Shown piece by piece: positions 10,695-19,581 of a stretch of DNA of 34,624 bases. Position numbers and translations under genes: made by a program. The notes under the pieces were generated by a model. That model saw only the letters and a list, made by a program, of their open reading frames with translations, had not been told where the DNA came from and made no database searches. The first letter of the stretch is position 1. Every line of letters starts with the position of its first letter. The stretch is from Marinifilaceae bacterium. Lineage in GTDB: Bacteria; Bacteroidota; Bacteroidia; Bacteroidales; Marinifilaceae. Where the stretch lies: positions 3,569 through 38,192 of the forward strand of contig JADGEF010000018.1 of NCBI GenBank assembly GCA_016744515.1, in the 5' to 3' direction.

Positions 10695-10742
10695 CTATGT
10701 GTTGAAAATCAATATATTAAAATTATTTTGAAACCGAATTGT

Positions 10743-12791
10743 ATGAAAAAATTAACTATAAATACAGAATTGTCCTATTTCAGGAAGTGGACCAGACAAT
10801 CATACTCCATTTTTAATAGCATTAAAAAAGAGTGTGTTATCTCATCTTTACTTGTAGCTTACTTATTAGTTGCAACACCTCAAAACTCTTTTGCACAAGC
10901 TGATACTGTGCTAGTGAATAACAATAGAAAGCTAGACGAAGTCGTCGTCAGTGCCCAGCGAGCCTCTGTAACCTATTCCCAAATGGCAAGAGTTGTAACA
11001 ATAATGGATAAGGAAGCAATTGAGTCGGCTCCTGTTCAAAGTTTACAAGATTTGCTAGAGTATGTTTTGAATGTTGATGTACGCCAAAGAGGTAATCATG
11101 GGGTACAGGCCGATGTAAGTATTAGAGGTGGTAGTTTTGATCAAACGATGATTCTACTTAATGGCGTAAATATCACAGATCCTCAAACTGGTCATTTGAG
11201 TTTAAATCTCCCTGTAGATATTGAAAGTATTGAACGGGTAGAGGTACTGCAAGGACCTGGAGCTCGAGTTTATGGACCAAATGCTTTTAGTGGTGCTATC
11301 AATTTTATTACAGGAACAGGAAATAAGAATAATCTGAAGGCAAATATTTCAGCAGGTGAAAATGGTTTTTATTCAGGATCTGCCAATTCAACGATTATCA
11401 CTGGAAAGTTAAAATCATATGTAGCTTTGGCTCATAAATCGAGCGATGGCTATATTGAGAATACGGATTTTAGAAATTCAAATGCCTTTTATCAAGGACA
11501 ACTCTCAACAGAAGTTGGACTTTTAGATTTACAATTGGGATACAACGAAAAAGCCTACGGTGCAAATTCTTTCTACACAGCATCATTCCCAAATCAATTC
11601 GAAGAAAACAAGACATCCTTTGCCAGCCTGCGTTTAACAACAAATGGGAAAGTAAAGATGACACCAAATATTTACTGGAGACGTAGTCAAGACAGGTTCG
11701 AGCTTTTCCGCGATAATCCAGCGTCATGGTACACAAATCACAACTATCATTTGACAGATGTATATGGAACAAGCATGAATTTTGCTTTTTCATCAAGCCT
11801 TGGGAAAACAGCGGCAGGTGTTGAGTTTAGATCGGAAAATGTTTGGAGTAATGTATTGGGGGAGCTGATGGAAGAACCGATGAAAGTGCCAGGAGAATCG
11901 GGAGCTTTCTTTACGAAAAATCATACCCGAACAAATTTGAGTTACTTTTTAGAGCACAATGTTTTTCTTGATCGATTTACTTTTACCGCAGGTGTATTAG
12001 CTAACTGGAATTCGGATTTAGATAGAAGTTTCAGCTTCTATCCAGGTATGGATGTGAGTTACCAGCTTACTGAGGATAGTAAGTTATATGCTTCAGTAAA
12101 TAGGGCATTGAGAATGCCAAGCTTCACCGATTTGTATTATGTAGGACCAACCAATATTGGAAATACAGATTTAGATCCTGAAGAAGCTACTACGTATGAA
12201 ACTGGTATCAAATTCAATAAAGGATGGATTCGTGCACATGCTGGGGTTTTCAGAAGAGAAGGGAAAAATATGATTGATTGGGTTAAAGCAAATTCGGAAG
12301 ATAAATGGCAGGCTCAAAATATCACAGAATTAGATACTTGGGGAATTGAGTTTTCTTCGAATTTTGACATGCAATATTTAGTTTCGGAAGATTTCTTTAT
12401 TAAGAATATTGCAGTTAAATATGCCTATTTAGATGTGGATAAATCATCTAGTGAATTTATCTCTCGATATGTACTTGATCAGTTAAAGCATAAATTGAAT
12501 GTATCTCTGAATCATAAGATTTACAGATGCTTAGGAGCCTCTTGGCAAGTGGCTTGGCAAGATCGAAATGGATCATATACATGGTATAATAAGAATGATT
12601 TAAGTCAAACCGAAGAGAGAACTTATCGTCCATTTTGGTTAGTCGACACGAAACTTTATTGGCAAAAGCCAACTTATACCGTATATGTGGAGGCGAGTAA
12701 TTTATTAGATCATAATTACTACGACATGGCTAATATTACACAGCCTGGTAGATGGATTCGTGCAGGTATCAAATTGAATCTCGATTTGTAA
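10743..12791 (+). CDS. TonB-dependent outer-membrane receptor, BtuB-like
   Basis: A 682-residue outer-membrane active transporter. An unusually long basic N-region (RKWTRQSYSIFNSIKKE) precedes the hydrophobic signal core, with cleavage likely after SFAQA near residue 52. A TonB-box-like DEVVVSA follows, then the plug domain (SLQDLLEYV, VSIRGGSFDQTMILLNGVNITDPQTGH, ERVEVLQGPGARVYGPNAFSGAINFITG) and a beta-barrel to the C-terminus. There is no carboxypeptidase-like N-terminal extension of SusC type. It resembles Bacteroidota receptors annotated as vitamin B12 or siderophore transporters. The cobalamin genes 7 kb downstream are suggestive, but the substrate is not proven. The frame is open from TTG 10728; I prefer the ATG at 10743. 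Confidence 0.87.
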   Translation: MKKLTINTELSYFRKWTRQSYSIFNSIKKECVISSLLVAYLLVATPQNSFAQADTVLVNNNRKLDEVVVSAQRASVTYSQMARVVTIMDKEAIESAPVQSLQDLLEYVLNVDVRQRGNHGVQADVSIRGGSFDQTMILLNGVNITDPQTGHLSLNLPVDIESIERVEVLQGPGARVYGPNAFSGAINFITGTGNKNNLKANISAGENGFYSGSANSTIITGKLKSYVALAHKSSDGYIENTDFRNSNAFYQGQLSTEVGLLDLQLGYNEKAYGANSFYTASFPNQFEENKTSFASLRLTTNGKVKMTPNIYWRRSQDRFELFRDNPASWYTNHNYHLTDVYGTSMNFAFSSSLGKTAAGVEFRSENVWSNVLGELMEEPMKVPGESGAFFTKNHTRTNLSYFLEHNVFLDRFTFTAGVLANWNSDLDRSFSFYPGMDVSYQLTEDSKLYASVNRALRMPSFTDLYYVGPTNIGNTDLDPEEATTYETGIKFNKGWIRAHAGVFRREGKNMIDWVKANSEDKWQAQNITELDTWGIEFSSNFDMQYLVSEDFFIKNIAVKYAYLDVDKSSSEFISRYVLDQLKHKLNVSLNHKIYRCLGASWQVAWQDRNGSYTWYNKNDLSQTEERTYRPFWLVDTKLYWQKPTYTVYVEASNLLDHNYYDMANITQPGRWIRAGIKLNLDL

Positions 12792-12820
12792 ATCAGCTTT
12801 TTAGATTAGATATAATATAG

Positions 12821-12845
12821 AGTCACCTTCGGGTGACTTTTTTTT
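12821..12845 (+). terminator. Terminator of the TonB receptor gene
   Basis: A perfect 7-bp stem AGTCACC / GGTGACT with a TTCG tetraloop is followed by a T run, 30 bp past the stop codon. Confidence 0.92.
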
Positions 12846-12965
12846 ATTTTGCTCATTTCCAAATCTTTCATTACCTTGAATTCAGAAAACCACCACATTA
12901 TTTGTTAAAACTACCATTTGGGGCTCTATTCATTTTTATGAATAATCTGAACTAAAATTTAGCCC

Positions 12966-14192
12966 ATGTTCGATCTTGATAAATGGCAAGAGATTTACGA
13001 AACCGTTCGGAAAAATAAATTAAGAACCATACTAACTGGTTTTAGTGTGTCTTGGGGAATTTTCATGCTAATAATTCTTCTAGGTTCAGGCAATGGTCTG
13101 CAAAATGGTGTAGTTAATCAATTTAAAACTGATGCAGAAAATAGTCTCTGGCTCTACAGTGGCCAAACCAGTATGGCTCACGACGGTATGCAACCCGGAA
13201 GACGCATTCAGTTTACCAATGAAGACTACTCAAAAACAAAAAAGTCAGGCTTAGATGTAGATAAGATTAGTTCGCGATTTGCGATCAGGGGAAATAATCT
13301 GATTTCTTATAAGACAGAATACGTTAATTACTCCATAGTTGCTGTTCACCCAGATACCGAAACTCTTGAGAATACGATGAGTTTGAAAGGACGATTCCTG
13401 AATGAAATTGATGTCAAGCAATATCGAAAAGTTGTTTCAATTTCAACGGTTGTGGAAGATGCCTTGTTCGAAAAAGAAGAACCGGTAGGCAAATATGTAA
13501 AAATAAACAACATCCCATTTCAGGTTATTGGAACCTTTACCGACCATTCTGAAAGAGATCTCCAGCGGGTTTATATTCCAATCTCAACAGCTCAACGCGT
13601 ATTTGATGGTGCCAATCGAATTTCCAATATGGCTTTTACGACCCAAACTCATGATATTGAAGAATTAAAACATATGGAAAAGCATTTGATAAATACATTT
13701 GCTGCTCGTCACAAATTCGATCCGAAAGACAAACGTGCCATGTTCATCAATAATAATATGGAGAATTATCAGCGAACCATGGCTTTATTTGCCGGAATCC
13801 GTCTGTTCGTTTGGATTATTGGTTTAGGGACTATTATCGCTGGTATAGTTGGGGTTAGTAATATCATGATTATAGTTGTGAGAGAAAGAACCCGTGAGAT
13901 TGGAATCCGTAAAGCTTTAGGTGCTACACCAATGTCAATTATTTCCTTAGTTCTTGCAGAATCCATTTTGATTACTTCAATAGCTGGATATGTTGGTTTG
14001 GCAATGGGAGTTATTCTTTTAGAGCTTTTGGCTCCTCATACACAAATTGAATTTTTCATGAATCCTTCTGTTGATTTGAGAGTGGCTATAAGTGCAACAA
14101 TATTACTGGTCGTTTCAGGAGCAATTGCAGGATTTTTTCCTGCCAGAAAAGCGGCGTCGATTCTTCCAATTGAAGCACTGGCTGATGAATAG
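12966..14192 (+). CDS. MacB/FtsX-type ABC transporter permease (first of a pair)
   Basis: A 408-residue inner-membrane permease of the type VII ABC fold. There is one N-terminal membrane segment (about 20-42), then a periplasmic MacB-PCD domain (about 45-265), then three C-terminal segments forming the FtsX domain. The stalk motif GIVGVSNIMIIVVRERTREIGIRKALGATP is characteristic. These proteins do not usually pump through the membrane plane but transmit force to periplasmic partners for efflux, lipoprotein handling or export. A near-paralogue follows after 45 bp and the pair is probably one transcript. No ATPase or membrane-fusion gene is adjacent. Confidence 0.88.
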   Translation: MFDLDKWQEIYETVRKNKLRTILTGFSVSWGIFMLIILLGSGNGLQNGVVNQFKTDAENSLWLYSGQTSMAHDGMQPGRRIQFTNEDYSKTKKSGLDVDKISSRFAIRGNNLISYKTEYVNYSIVAVHPDTETLENTMSLKGRFLNEIDVKQYRKVVSISTVVEDALFEKEEPVGKYVKINNIPFQVIGTFTDHSERDLQRVYIPISTAQRVFDGANRISNMAFTTQTHDIEELKHMEKHLINTFAARHKFDPKDKRAMFINNNMENYQRTMALFAGIRLFVWIIGLGTIIAGIVGVSNIMIIVVRERTREIGIRKALGATPMSIISLVLAESILITSIAGYVGLAMGVILLELLAPHTQIEFFMNPSVDLRVAISATILLVVSGAIAGFFPARKAASILPIEALADE

Positions 14193-14237
14193 AATTTACA
14201 AAATCAATTTAAGGCAAAATTTATAAATCAATACACC

Positions 14238-15497
14238 ATGTTTGATAAAGATAGATGGACCGAAGTTTATATGGCACTCAAAAGTAATAAGTTGAGAACT
14301 TTCTTAACGGCTTTTGGTGTATTCTGGGGAATTTTCATGCTCATAATCATGTTAGGATCTGGTAAAGGTCTGGAGAATGGTGTTTATTATGGCATGGGTG
14401 ATTTTGCAACAAACTCTGTTTTTATATGGGCTCAACCTACAAGTAAACCTTATAAGGGATTTAAACAGGGCAGGCGTTATCATTTTACAAATGAAGACAC
14501 CAAAGCTATTTTAGACAATGTACCTGAAATTAAGCTATTAGCTCCTAGAGTTGAAGCTAGAGGTGGTAATGCAAATAATAATGTTGTTCGAGGTCTTAAA
14601 ACGGGAGCTTTCAGCATCCTTGGTGATGTTCCAGACGTCAATAGAATTGACCCATTGAATATGTATGATGGTCGATTTTTGAATGAAATTGATCTTTTAA
14701 AAAATAGAAAAGTTGCTGTAATTGGGAAACGTGTGAATGAAGTTCTTTTTGAGTATGACGATGCAGTTGGTGAGTATATTAAGATTAATGGAATCTATTT
14801 TCAAGTTGTTGGTGTGTTTCATTCTATGCACTCGCAAGGCTGGGGCGAATGGCAAGATCAATGTGTTTTTATTCCATTCACAACGCTTCAGAAAACATAT
14901 AACTATGGGAACCGAGTAGGTCATTACTCAATTACGTCTAAAGATAATTATACAGCTAGCTATGTGGAAGATAAGGTGACAGCTCTGCTTAAACGTCGAC
15001 ATAAAATTCACCCCGATGATGAAAGAGCAATTGGCAGTCATAACGTTGAGAAGGAATTCATTAAAATCAATCAACTCTTTATGGGAATTTCTGGTTTGAT
15101 TTGGATAGTTGGAATTGGTACGCTTATGGCTGGTATTATTGGAGTAAGTAATATCATGCTTTTTATAGTGAAAAAGCGAACTAAAGAAATTGGTATTCAA
15201 CGAGCCATTGGAGCATCGCCATCTATGATAATTAGTTCGGTAATAACAGAATCTGTTGTTTTAACAGGATTGGCTGGCTGGTTTGGTTTAGTGATCGGTG
15301 TGGGATTACTGGAGTTACTAAGCCAGGCTATTGAGAAAAGTGGAGGTGATCAACCCATGTTCACACATCCAGAAGTAGATTTTAATCTAGCCATATTAGC
15401 TCTCGGGATTTTGGTTTTAGCTGGTATTTTAGCAGGAATCATTCCAGCAAAACGTGCTGTTGATATTAAACCAATTGATGCCATTAGAGATGAGTAA
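14238..15497 (+). CDS. MacB/FtsX-type ABC transporter permease (second of a pair)
   Basis: A 419-residue paralogue of the preceding permease with the same layout: N-terminal segment LRTFLTAFGVFWGIFMLIIML, a periplasmic MacB-PCD region, and a C-terminal FtsX domain with GIIGVSNIMLFIVKKRTKEIGIQRAIGASP. The near-identical N-termini (MFD.D.W.E.Y...) show an old gene duplication, and the pair probably forms a heterodimer. The ATPase must come from elsewhere on the chromosome. A strong terminator closes the operon. Confidence 0.88.
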   Translation: MFDKDRWTEVYMALKSNKLRTFLTAFGVFWGIFMLIIMLGSGKGLENGVYYGMGDFATNSVFIWAQPTSKPYKGFKQGRRYHFTNEDTKAILDNVPEIKLLAPRVEARGGNANNNVVRGLKTGAFSILGDVPDVNRIDPLNMYDGRFLNEIDLLKNRKVAVIGKRVNEVLFEYDDAVGEYIKINGIYFQVVGVFHSMHSQGWGEWQDQCVFIPFTTLQKTYNYGNRVGHYSITSKDNYTASYVEDKVTALLKRRHKIHPDDERAIGSHNVEKEFIKINQLFMGISGLIWIVGIGTLMAGIIGVSNIMLFIVKKRTKEIGIQRAIGASPSMIISSVITESVVLTGLAGWFGLVIGVGLLELLSQAIEKSGGDQPMFTHPEVDFNLAILALGILVLAGILAGIIPAKRAVDIKPIDAIRDE

Positions 15498-15535
15498 TGG
15501 CAATTGGCTCAGATATTAAAATATAAGAGTATTAA

Positions 15536-15588
15536 AACTGGTGTAATTGCGAAAAGTGATTTTCGTATTGCACCAGTTTATTTTTTTT
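15536..15588 (+). terminator. Strong terminator after the permease pair
   Basis: A long, nearly perfect hairpin (arms AACTGGTGTAATTGCGAAAA and TTTTCGTATTGCACCAGTT, loop about 4 nt) is followed by eight T residues. It is the longest terminator in the window. Confidence 0.92.
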
Positions 15589-16928
15589 GAGTCCATTCCT
15601 AATGGAAACTTATTTATGATTCAGTAAAAGCTTAAAAAACACATTCTTTTGCCTCGTTGTTATATGCTTTGGATCATATCGAAAAGCATGTAAGCACTTG
15701 ATATAGTAGATTTAAGATATCTTTTATAAGCGATTTAAGGTGTTGAGAATTTCATATTTAAACAGAACAGTACATTAGGGTAGGTTTATTTTAATATAAA
15801 CCTACAAAGCTCTAGACTGTTGATCATTTTTAACTTCAAGTGTTTTTCGATATTCAATCCTAGCATTTTTATCGATTCATCTTTTTAGAGGAGGAGACGA
15901 TTTCAACTTTAGAACATTTTCTATAGATGATGAATCAATCATGCCTAGATGTGATTCATTTTTTGTCATAAGCAGGGATTTTACCCAATTCAGGTAAGTT
16001 TGATCAGATTTCTTCTAGGTGATACCAATTCAAAATGTCTAATCAAGGATGTTTTTAGTGTATAATCGTCTGATTATAAGTAGTTGTGTTAAGTGTTTCT
16101 TCTAACAAAAGCCTTCTTAGGTTCACATATTTAATAAATCATGACAATTGGTACAGATATTTTACAATTGTCAAAGCTAATGAATAGAATAATGGAGATT
16201 AATGTGAATTCCACAAGTTACATTTCTGAAATATATTTTTAAAAATTCAAATTTCGATAGATTACAAAAGTGAATAAGGTGGGATAGCGTACAGAATACA
16301 AATGTTTACAATAATGTTTGATGATTGTGTGTTACAAATGTATTTAATTAAATGATTGTTACAAAAGTTACCTGCGAATATCCCATGAGCAATTTAATAA
16401 TGTTATCAATATTAAATCATCTAATAATACTATATAGAAACTATTTCAAATCATCCAGTCAGACTATTAATAGCTTTATATGAAGTAACACTTTAACTAA
16501 AAGTTTACATCTGTTACAAAAGCTACATGATATGTCTGTATTGCATATCCTGCACACAGTTAAGCCATTAATTATCAGTCATTAATCGATCTTAATTAAT
16601 CATTAAGTTTACATGGGTGTTAATACAGCTCATTCTAGCACTATATTTGCTATTTAGGAATGTAACTCATCTATAAATATCTGGTTTTGTAGGTAGATAT
16701 ACTCTAAGAAGTGTTTGTGACTTACCTCTTGTATACACTATTAAACATTACCTTTCTTGTAAACATTTTTATTAATCAACTCTATACTAGTCTGTATTTA
16801 TAGCTGTTTTCTGCAAATAGGCTTTAGTTTACTATTACGAACCTAAACCTGTGACATATGTAATAAAAAGTGCTTTTCAACATTATTACTTTTGTGTATT
16901 CTTGTGGTTGTGCAATGTGAATTCAACG
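15589..16928. other. Long non-coding region with scattered GTTACA motifs
   Basis: About 1.3 kb with no coding frame I can support on either strand. It contains a perfect 10-bp hairpin (GTAGGTTTAT / ATAAACCTAC, 15780-15805) and a possible 130-bp element bounded by inverted TACCAATT / AATTGGTA (16023-16153). There is also a GACAATTG / CAATTGTC inverted pair (16143-16172). From about 16.2 kb onward GTTACA-type words cluster: GTTACA at 16217, 16331, 16358 and 16513, TGTAAC at 16660, and AAGTTTACAT at 16501 and 16605. A TATATTTG box at 16642-16649 could start an unannotated transcript. I see no rRNA, tRNA or known ncRNA. Confidence 0.5.
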
Positions 16929-16960
16929 TTTGGTGTTTTGTGAATTTTAAATTACATTTG
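16929..16960 (+). promoter_or_regulatory. Bacteroidota-type promoter of the XRE regulator
   Basis: TTTG at 16929-16932 and TACATTTG at 16953-16960 are separated by 20 bp, fitting the TTTG / TAnnTTTG layout. The predicted start is near 16967, giving a leader of about 75 nt to the preferred ATG at 17043, or about 25 nt to the ATG at 16992. Confidence 0.7.
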
Positions 16961-17042
16961 TACAGCTGTTCGAATTGACAATTGTAATAAAATGTTATTT
17001 CGAATAAATATCAAACATTTTGTTCCTTATAATCGACTATAT

Positions 17043-17480
17043 ATGAAAGATCGTATCATTCAATTACTCAATACTGAAGGCCTAAGTGCTTCTAAATTTG
17101 CCGATATCATTGGTGTGCAGCGCTCTAGCATGTCACATATCTTATCTGGACGTAATAATCCTAGCCTCGATTTTATACAAAAAATTATGCGCGCATTCCC
17201 TCAGGTTAGTGGAGATTGGTTGATCTCTGGTGTTGGTGAAATGATAAAAGGTCAAGTTGCTTCTTCTTTGTTTCAGGAGATGGTTAAAGAGGAAGATACT
17301 GCCCCTTATCAGGTTAGTCAACCGCCAAAACTTATTAAAAAAGAGATAAATGAAGGTGTCCCGAATAAGGCTGATCGGATGCCTGAAATAGAGGCTTCTG
17401 CTTTCTTATCGGGCAAAACCATTGAAAAAGTGGTTGTTTTTTACAGCGATAAAACCTTTAAAGAATACAATCCAGCCTAA
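17043..17480 (+). CDS. XRE-family helix-turn-helix transcriptional regulator
   Basis: A 145-residue DNA-binding protein. Residues 1-60 form a Cro/C1-type HTH (MKDRIIQLLNTEGLSASKFADIIGVQRSSMSHILSGRN read in part; recognition helix around QRSSMSHIL). A low-complexity charged linker follows, then a C-terminal VVVFYSDKTFKEYNP, a tail found in several Bacteroidota XRE proteins. The frame extends upstream to an ATG at 16992, but the HTH fold begins at 17043, so I chose that start. Target genes are unknown. The long motif-rich region just upstream is a natural candidate for autoregulation. A terminator follows. Confidence 0.8.
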   Translation: MKDRIIQLLNTEGLSASKFADIIGVQRSSMSHILSGRNNPSLDFIQKIMRAFPQVSGDWLISGVGEMIKGQVASSLFQEMVKEEDTAPYQVSQPPKLIKKEINEGVPNKADRMPEIEASAFLSGKTIEKVVVFYSDKTFKEYNPA

Positions 17481-17514
17481 TATACCCTCAGTAAGCACTC
17501 ATATAAACATCTTT

Positions 17515-17549
17515 AAGCCTTAGATGCTCTTCTACGGCTTCTTTTTTTT
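17515..17549 (+). terminator. Terminator of the XRE gene
   Basis: A 10-bp stem with one mismatch (AAGCCTTAGA / TCTACGGCTT, loop 6 nt) is followed by C and eight T residues. Confidence 0.87.
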
Positions 17550-17611
17550 GCCCAATTAACAGTTTACCTTGTCTTGAATCATTTTAAAGTCCTTTTCAAG
17601 GTCTGTTTCCC

Positions 17612-17642
17612 TTTGTACAAGCTAATATTTCACTTATCTTTG
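17612..17642 (+). promoter_or_regulatory. Promoter of the pyrK-pyrD operon
   Basis: TTTG at 17612-17615 and TATCTTTG at 17635-17642 lie 19 bp apart, an excellent fit to the Bacteroidota consensus. The predicted transcript starts near 17649, about 68 nt before the pyrK ATG. No PyrR-type attenuator is evident in the leader. Confidence 0.72.
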
Positions 17643-17716
17643 AGCTCGATTTACTATTAAACAGCATTTTGAAGCCTAAAAACTCTAATGCTTCCATTTT
17701 ATACCCATCAAAAAGT

Positions 17717-18481
17717 ATGAAGAAACTAATTCAGGACTTTGAACTTGTTAAGTACGAAGAACTCAATTGTGAGCATTTTGTGCTCGACATCAAGGCTAAT
17801 GAGCCTTTACCAGAGATTCTACCAGGTCAGTTTGTAAATGTAAGGGTCGATAATAACAAGTCGGTCTTTCTACGTCGCCCACTTTCTATTCACAATGTAG
17901 ATTACGAAAGAAATGTGATTCAACTCTTTGTGAAACGCATTGGTGAAGGAACTAAGTCTTTAGGTGAGCTTAAGATTGGCGATAATGTTAGTGTGGTTTA
18001 TCCTCTAGGAAACTCTTACTCTATCCCTAAAAACGCTAAAACACTGCTTATTGGTGGTGGTTGTGGAGTTGCGCCTTTGCTTTACCTATCTAAATTCTTA
18101 CACGAAGCTGGTAACGAAGTAACCACCATTTTGGGTGTTCGTTCATCTTACGATGCTGTCGGTCTTAAGGCTTACGAGCCATACGGACGTATTTTGGTGA
18201 CTACCGAGGACGGTTCTCAGGGAGAGAAAGGTTATCCTACTCAACACTCTGTTTTAGAGAATGAGAGCTTTGATTATGCTTTTACTTGTGGCCCAGAGCC
18301 GATGATGAAGGCTGTTGCAGCTTATGCTGAGTCTAAAGATGTTATATGTGAGGTTTCACTAGAAAACACGATGGCTTGTGGATTTGGAGCTTGTTTGTGC
18401 TGTGTTACGGATACTAAGAAAGGTAATAAATGTGTATGTACTGAGGGCCCTGTCTTCAATGTAAAGGACTTGAAATGGTAA
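17717..18481 (+). CDS. pyrK: Dihydroorotate dehydrogenase B, electron-transfer subunit
   Basis: A 254-residue FAD and [2Fe-2S] protein that passes electrons from the PyrD flavin to NAD+ in pyrimidine synthesis. The ferredoxin-reductase-like FAD domain has RRPLSIHNV, and the NAD domain starts with GGGCGVAPL. The C-terminal cluster motif has Cys221, Cys226, Cys229 and Cys241 (C-x4-C-x2-C-x11-C), as in PyrK. The frame is open from TTG 17669, but homology starts at the ATG at 17717. It overlaps pyrD by 7 bp, implying translational coupling within a cytoplasmic heterotetramer. Confidence 0.94.
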   Translation: MKKLIQDFELVKYEELNCEHFVLDIKANEPLPEILPGQFVNVRVDNNKSVFLRRPLSIHNVDYERNVIQLFVKRIGEGTKSLGELKIGDNVSVVYPLGNSYSIPKNAKTLLIGGGCGVAPLLYLSKFLHEAGNEVTTILGVRSSYDAVGLKAYEPYGRILVTTEDGSQGEKGYPTQHSVLENESFDYAFTCGPEPMMKAVAAYAESKDVICEVSLENTMACGFGACLCCVTDTKKGNKCVCTEGPVFNVKDLKW

Positions 18482-19389
18482 ATTTAGAAGTAAAACTTAA
18501 GGATATGGTTCTAAAGAATCCAGTTATGACTGCCTCAGGTACCTTTGGCTTTGGTGAAGAATTCGCTGACTTTATCGATTTAAGCGATTTAGGGGGCATT
18601 ATAGTTAAAGGAACCACGAGACATCACCGTGAAGGGAATCCTTATCCTAGAATGGCTGAAACGCCTTCTGGTATGCTTAACGCTGTAGGGTTACAGAATA
18701 AGGGTGTCGAAAATTTCTGCAAAGACATTTATCCAAGAATAAAAGACTATCAAACCAATGTAATGGTTAATGTTTCGGGCTCGGTTATAGGGGATTACGT
18801 TGAAACGGCCGCTATGATTAATGATTTGGATCATATTCCAGGCATTGAGCTTAATATCTCATGTCCTAACGTTAAAGAAGGCGGTATGGCCTTTGGAACC
18901 TCTTGTGCTTCGGCCAAGGAGGTTGTTCGTGCGGTTCGTAAAGTGTACAAGAAGCACCTTATGGTGAAATTATCACCTAATGTAACCGATATTGCTTCGA
19001 TTGCTAAGGCGGTTGAGGGACAAGGAGCTGATTCGGTCTCCCTAATCAACACCCTATTAGGTATGGCTATTGATGCTGAGACTCGTAAACCTCTTTTATC
19101 TACGGTAACAGGTGGTCTTTCAGGGCCTGCAGTGAAGCCAGTAGCGCTTAGAATGGTTTGGCAAGTGGCTCAGGCGGTTAATATCCCTGTGGTTGGCTTA
19201 GGTGGTATCATGAATGCTAAGGATGCTATCGAGTTCATTCTAGCTGGTGCAACGGCAGTTCAGATTGGTACAGCTAACTTTATCGATCCTCAGGTGAGTG
19301 TGAAGATAGTTGAAGGCATAAAAGAGTATATGATTCGTCATCAGGTGAGTGATATTAATGATTTAATTGGCGCTATCAACCTGAAATAG
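18475..19389 (+). CDS. pyrD: Dihydroorotate dehydrogenase B (NAD+), catalytic subunit
   Basis: A 304-residue class 1B enzyme that oxidises dihydroorotate to orotate on an FMN-bearing TIM barrel. Visible motifs are [35 protein letters not shown] with the catalytic Cys130, KLSPNV, and GLGGI...[18 protein letters not shown] for the FMN phosphate. Class 1B, rather than the quinone-linked class 2, is confirmed by the pyrK partner directly upstream and the absence of an N-terminal membrane helix. The start overlaps the end of pyrK. Confidence 0.95.
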   Translation: MVNLEVKLKDMVLKNPVMTASGTFGFGEEFADFIDLSDLGGIIVKGTTRHHREGNPYPRMAETPSGMLNAVGLQNKGVENFCKDIYPRIKDYQTNVMVNVSGSVIGDYVETAAMINDLDHIPGIELNISCPNVKEGGMAFGTSCASAKEVVRAVRKVYKKHLMVKLSPNVTDIASIAKAVEGQGADSVSLINTLLGMAIDAETRKPLLSTVTGGLSGPAVKPVALRMVWQVAQAVNIPVVGLGGIMNAKDAIEFILAGATAVQIGTANFIDPQVSVKIVEGIKEYMIRHQVSDINDLIGAINLK

Positions 19390-19464
19390 AGAGATAATGG
19401 TTATTGGAGATTTATTTCTTTAATTAAAACATTCATTAAGGAATTAATTCTTTAATGCTAAAAT

Positions 19465-19502
19465 AATAGGTTTACAGATGTGATTACAGCTGTAAACCTA
19501 TT
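19465..19502 (+). terminator. Hairpin downstream of pyrD
   Basis: A perfect 13-bp inverted repeat (AATAGGTTTACAG / CTGTAAACCTATT) with a 12-nt loop is followed by a modest T-rich stretch. It most likely terminates pyrKD, though the weak T tract also allows an operator. Its TAGGTTTA arm is shared with the hairpin at 15780-15805. Confidence 0.65.
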
Positions 19503-19581
19503 GTTTATTCTGGCTTTATTCGCTTAATTTGACTCTTCTAAGAAACTAGAAAACTTATTATAAATACGACTCATATTCAAT

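Noticed and set aside
10600..10742. Cobalamin riboswitch before the TonB receptor
   Set aside because: The conserved core elements of the cobalamin riboswitch are not visible, and the predicted leader, about 78 nt, is too short.
15589..16928. Decayed transposase or other gene in the long spacer
   Set aside because: Reading all frames by eye around 15880-16020 gave only short open stretches with no recognisable transposase motif; I cannot support a gene remnant.
19390..19581. Cobalamin riboswitch before cobD
   Set aside because: The spacer is under 200 bp and is largely accounted for by the pyrD hairpin; no conserved riboswitch core is visible.
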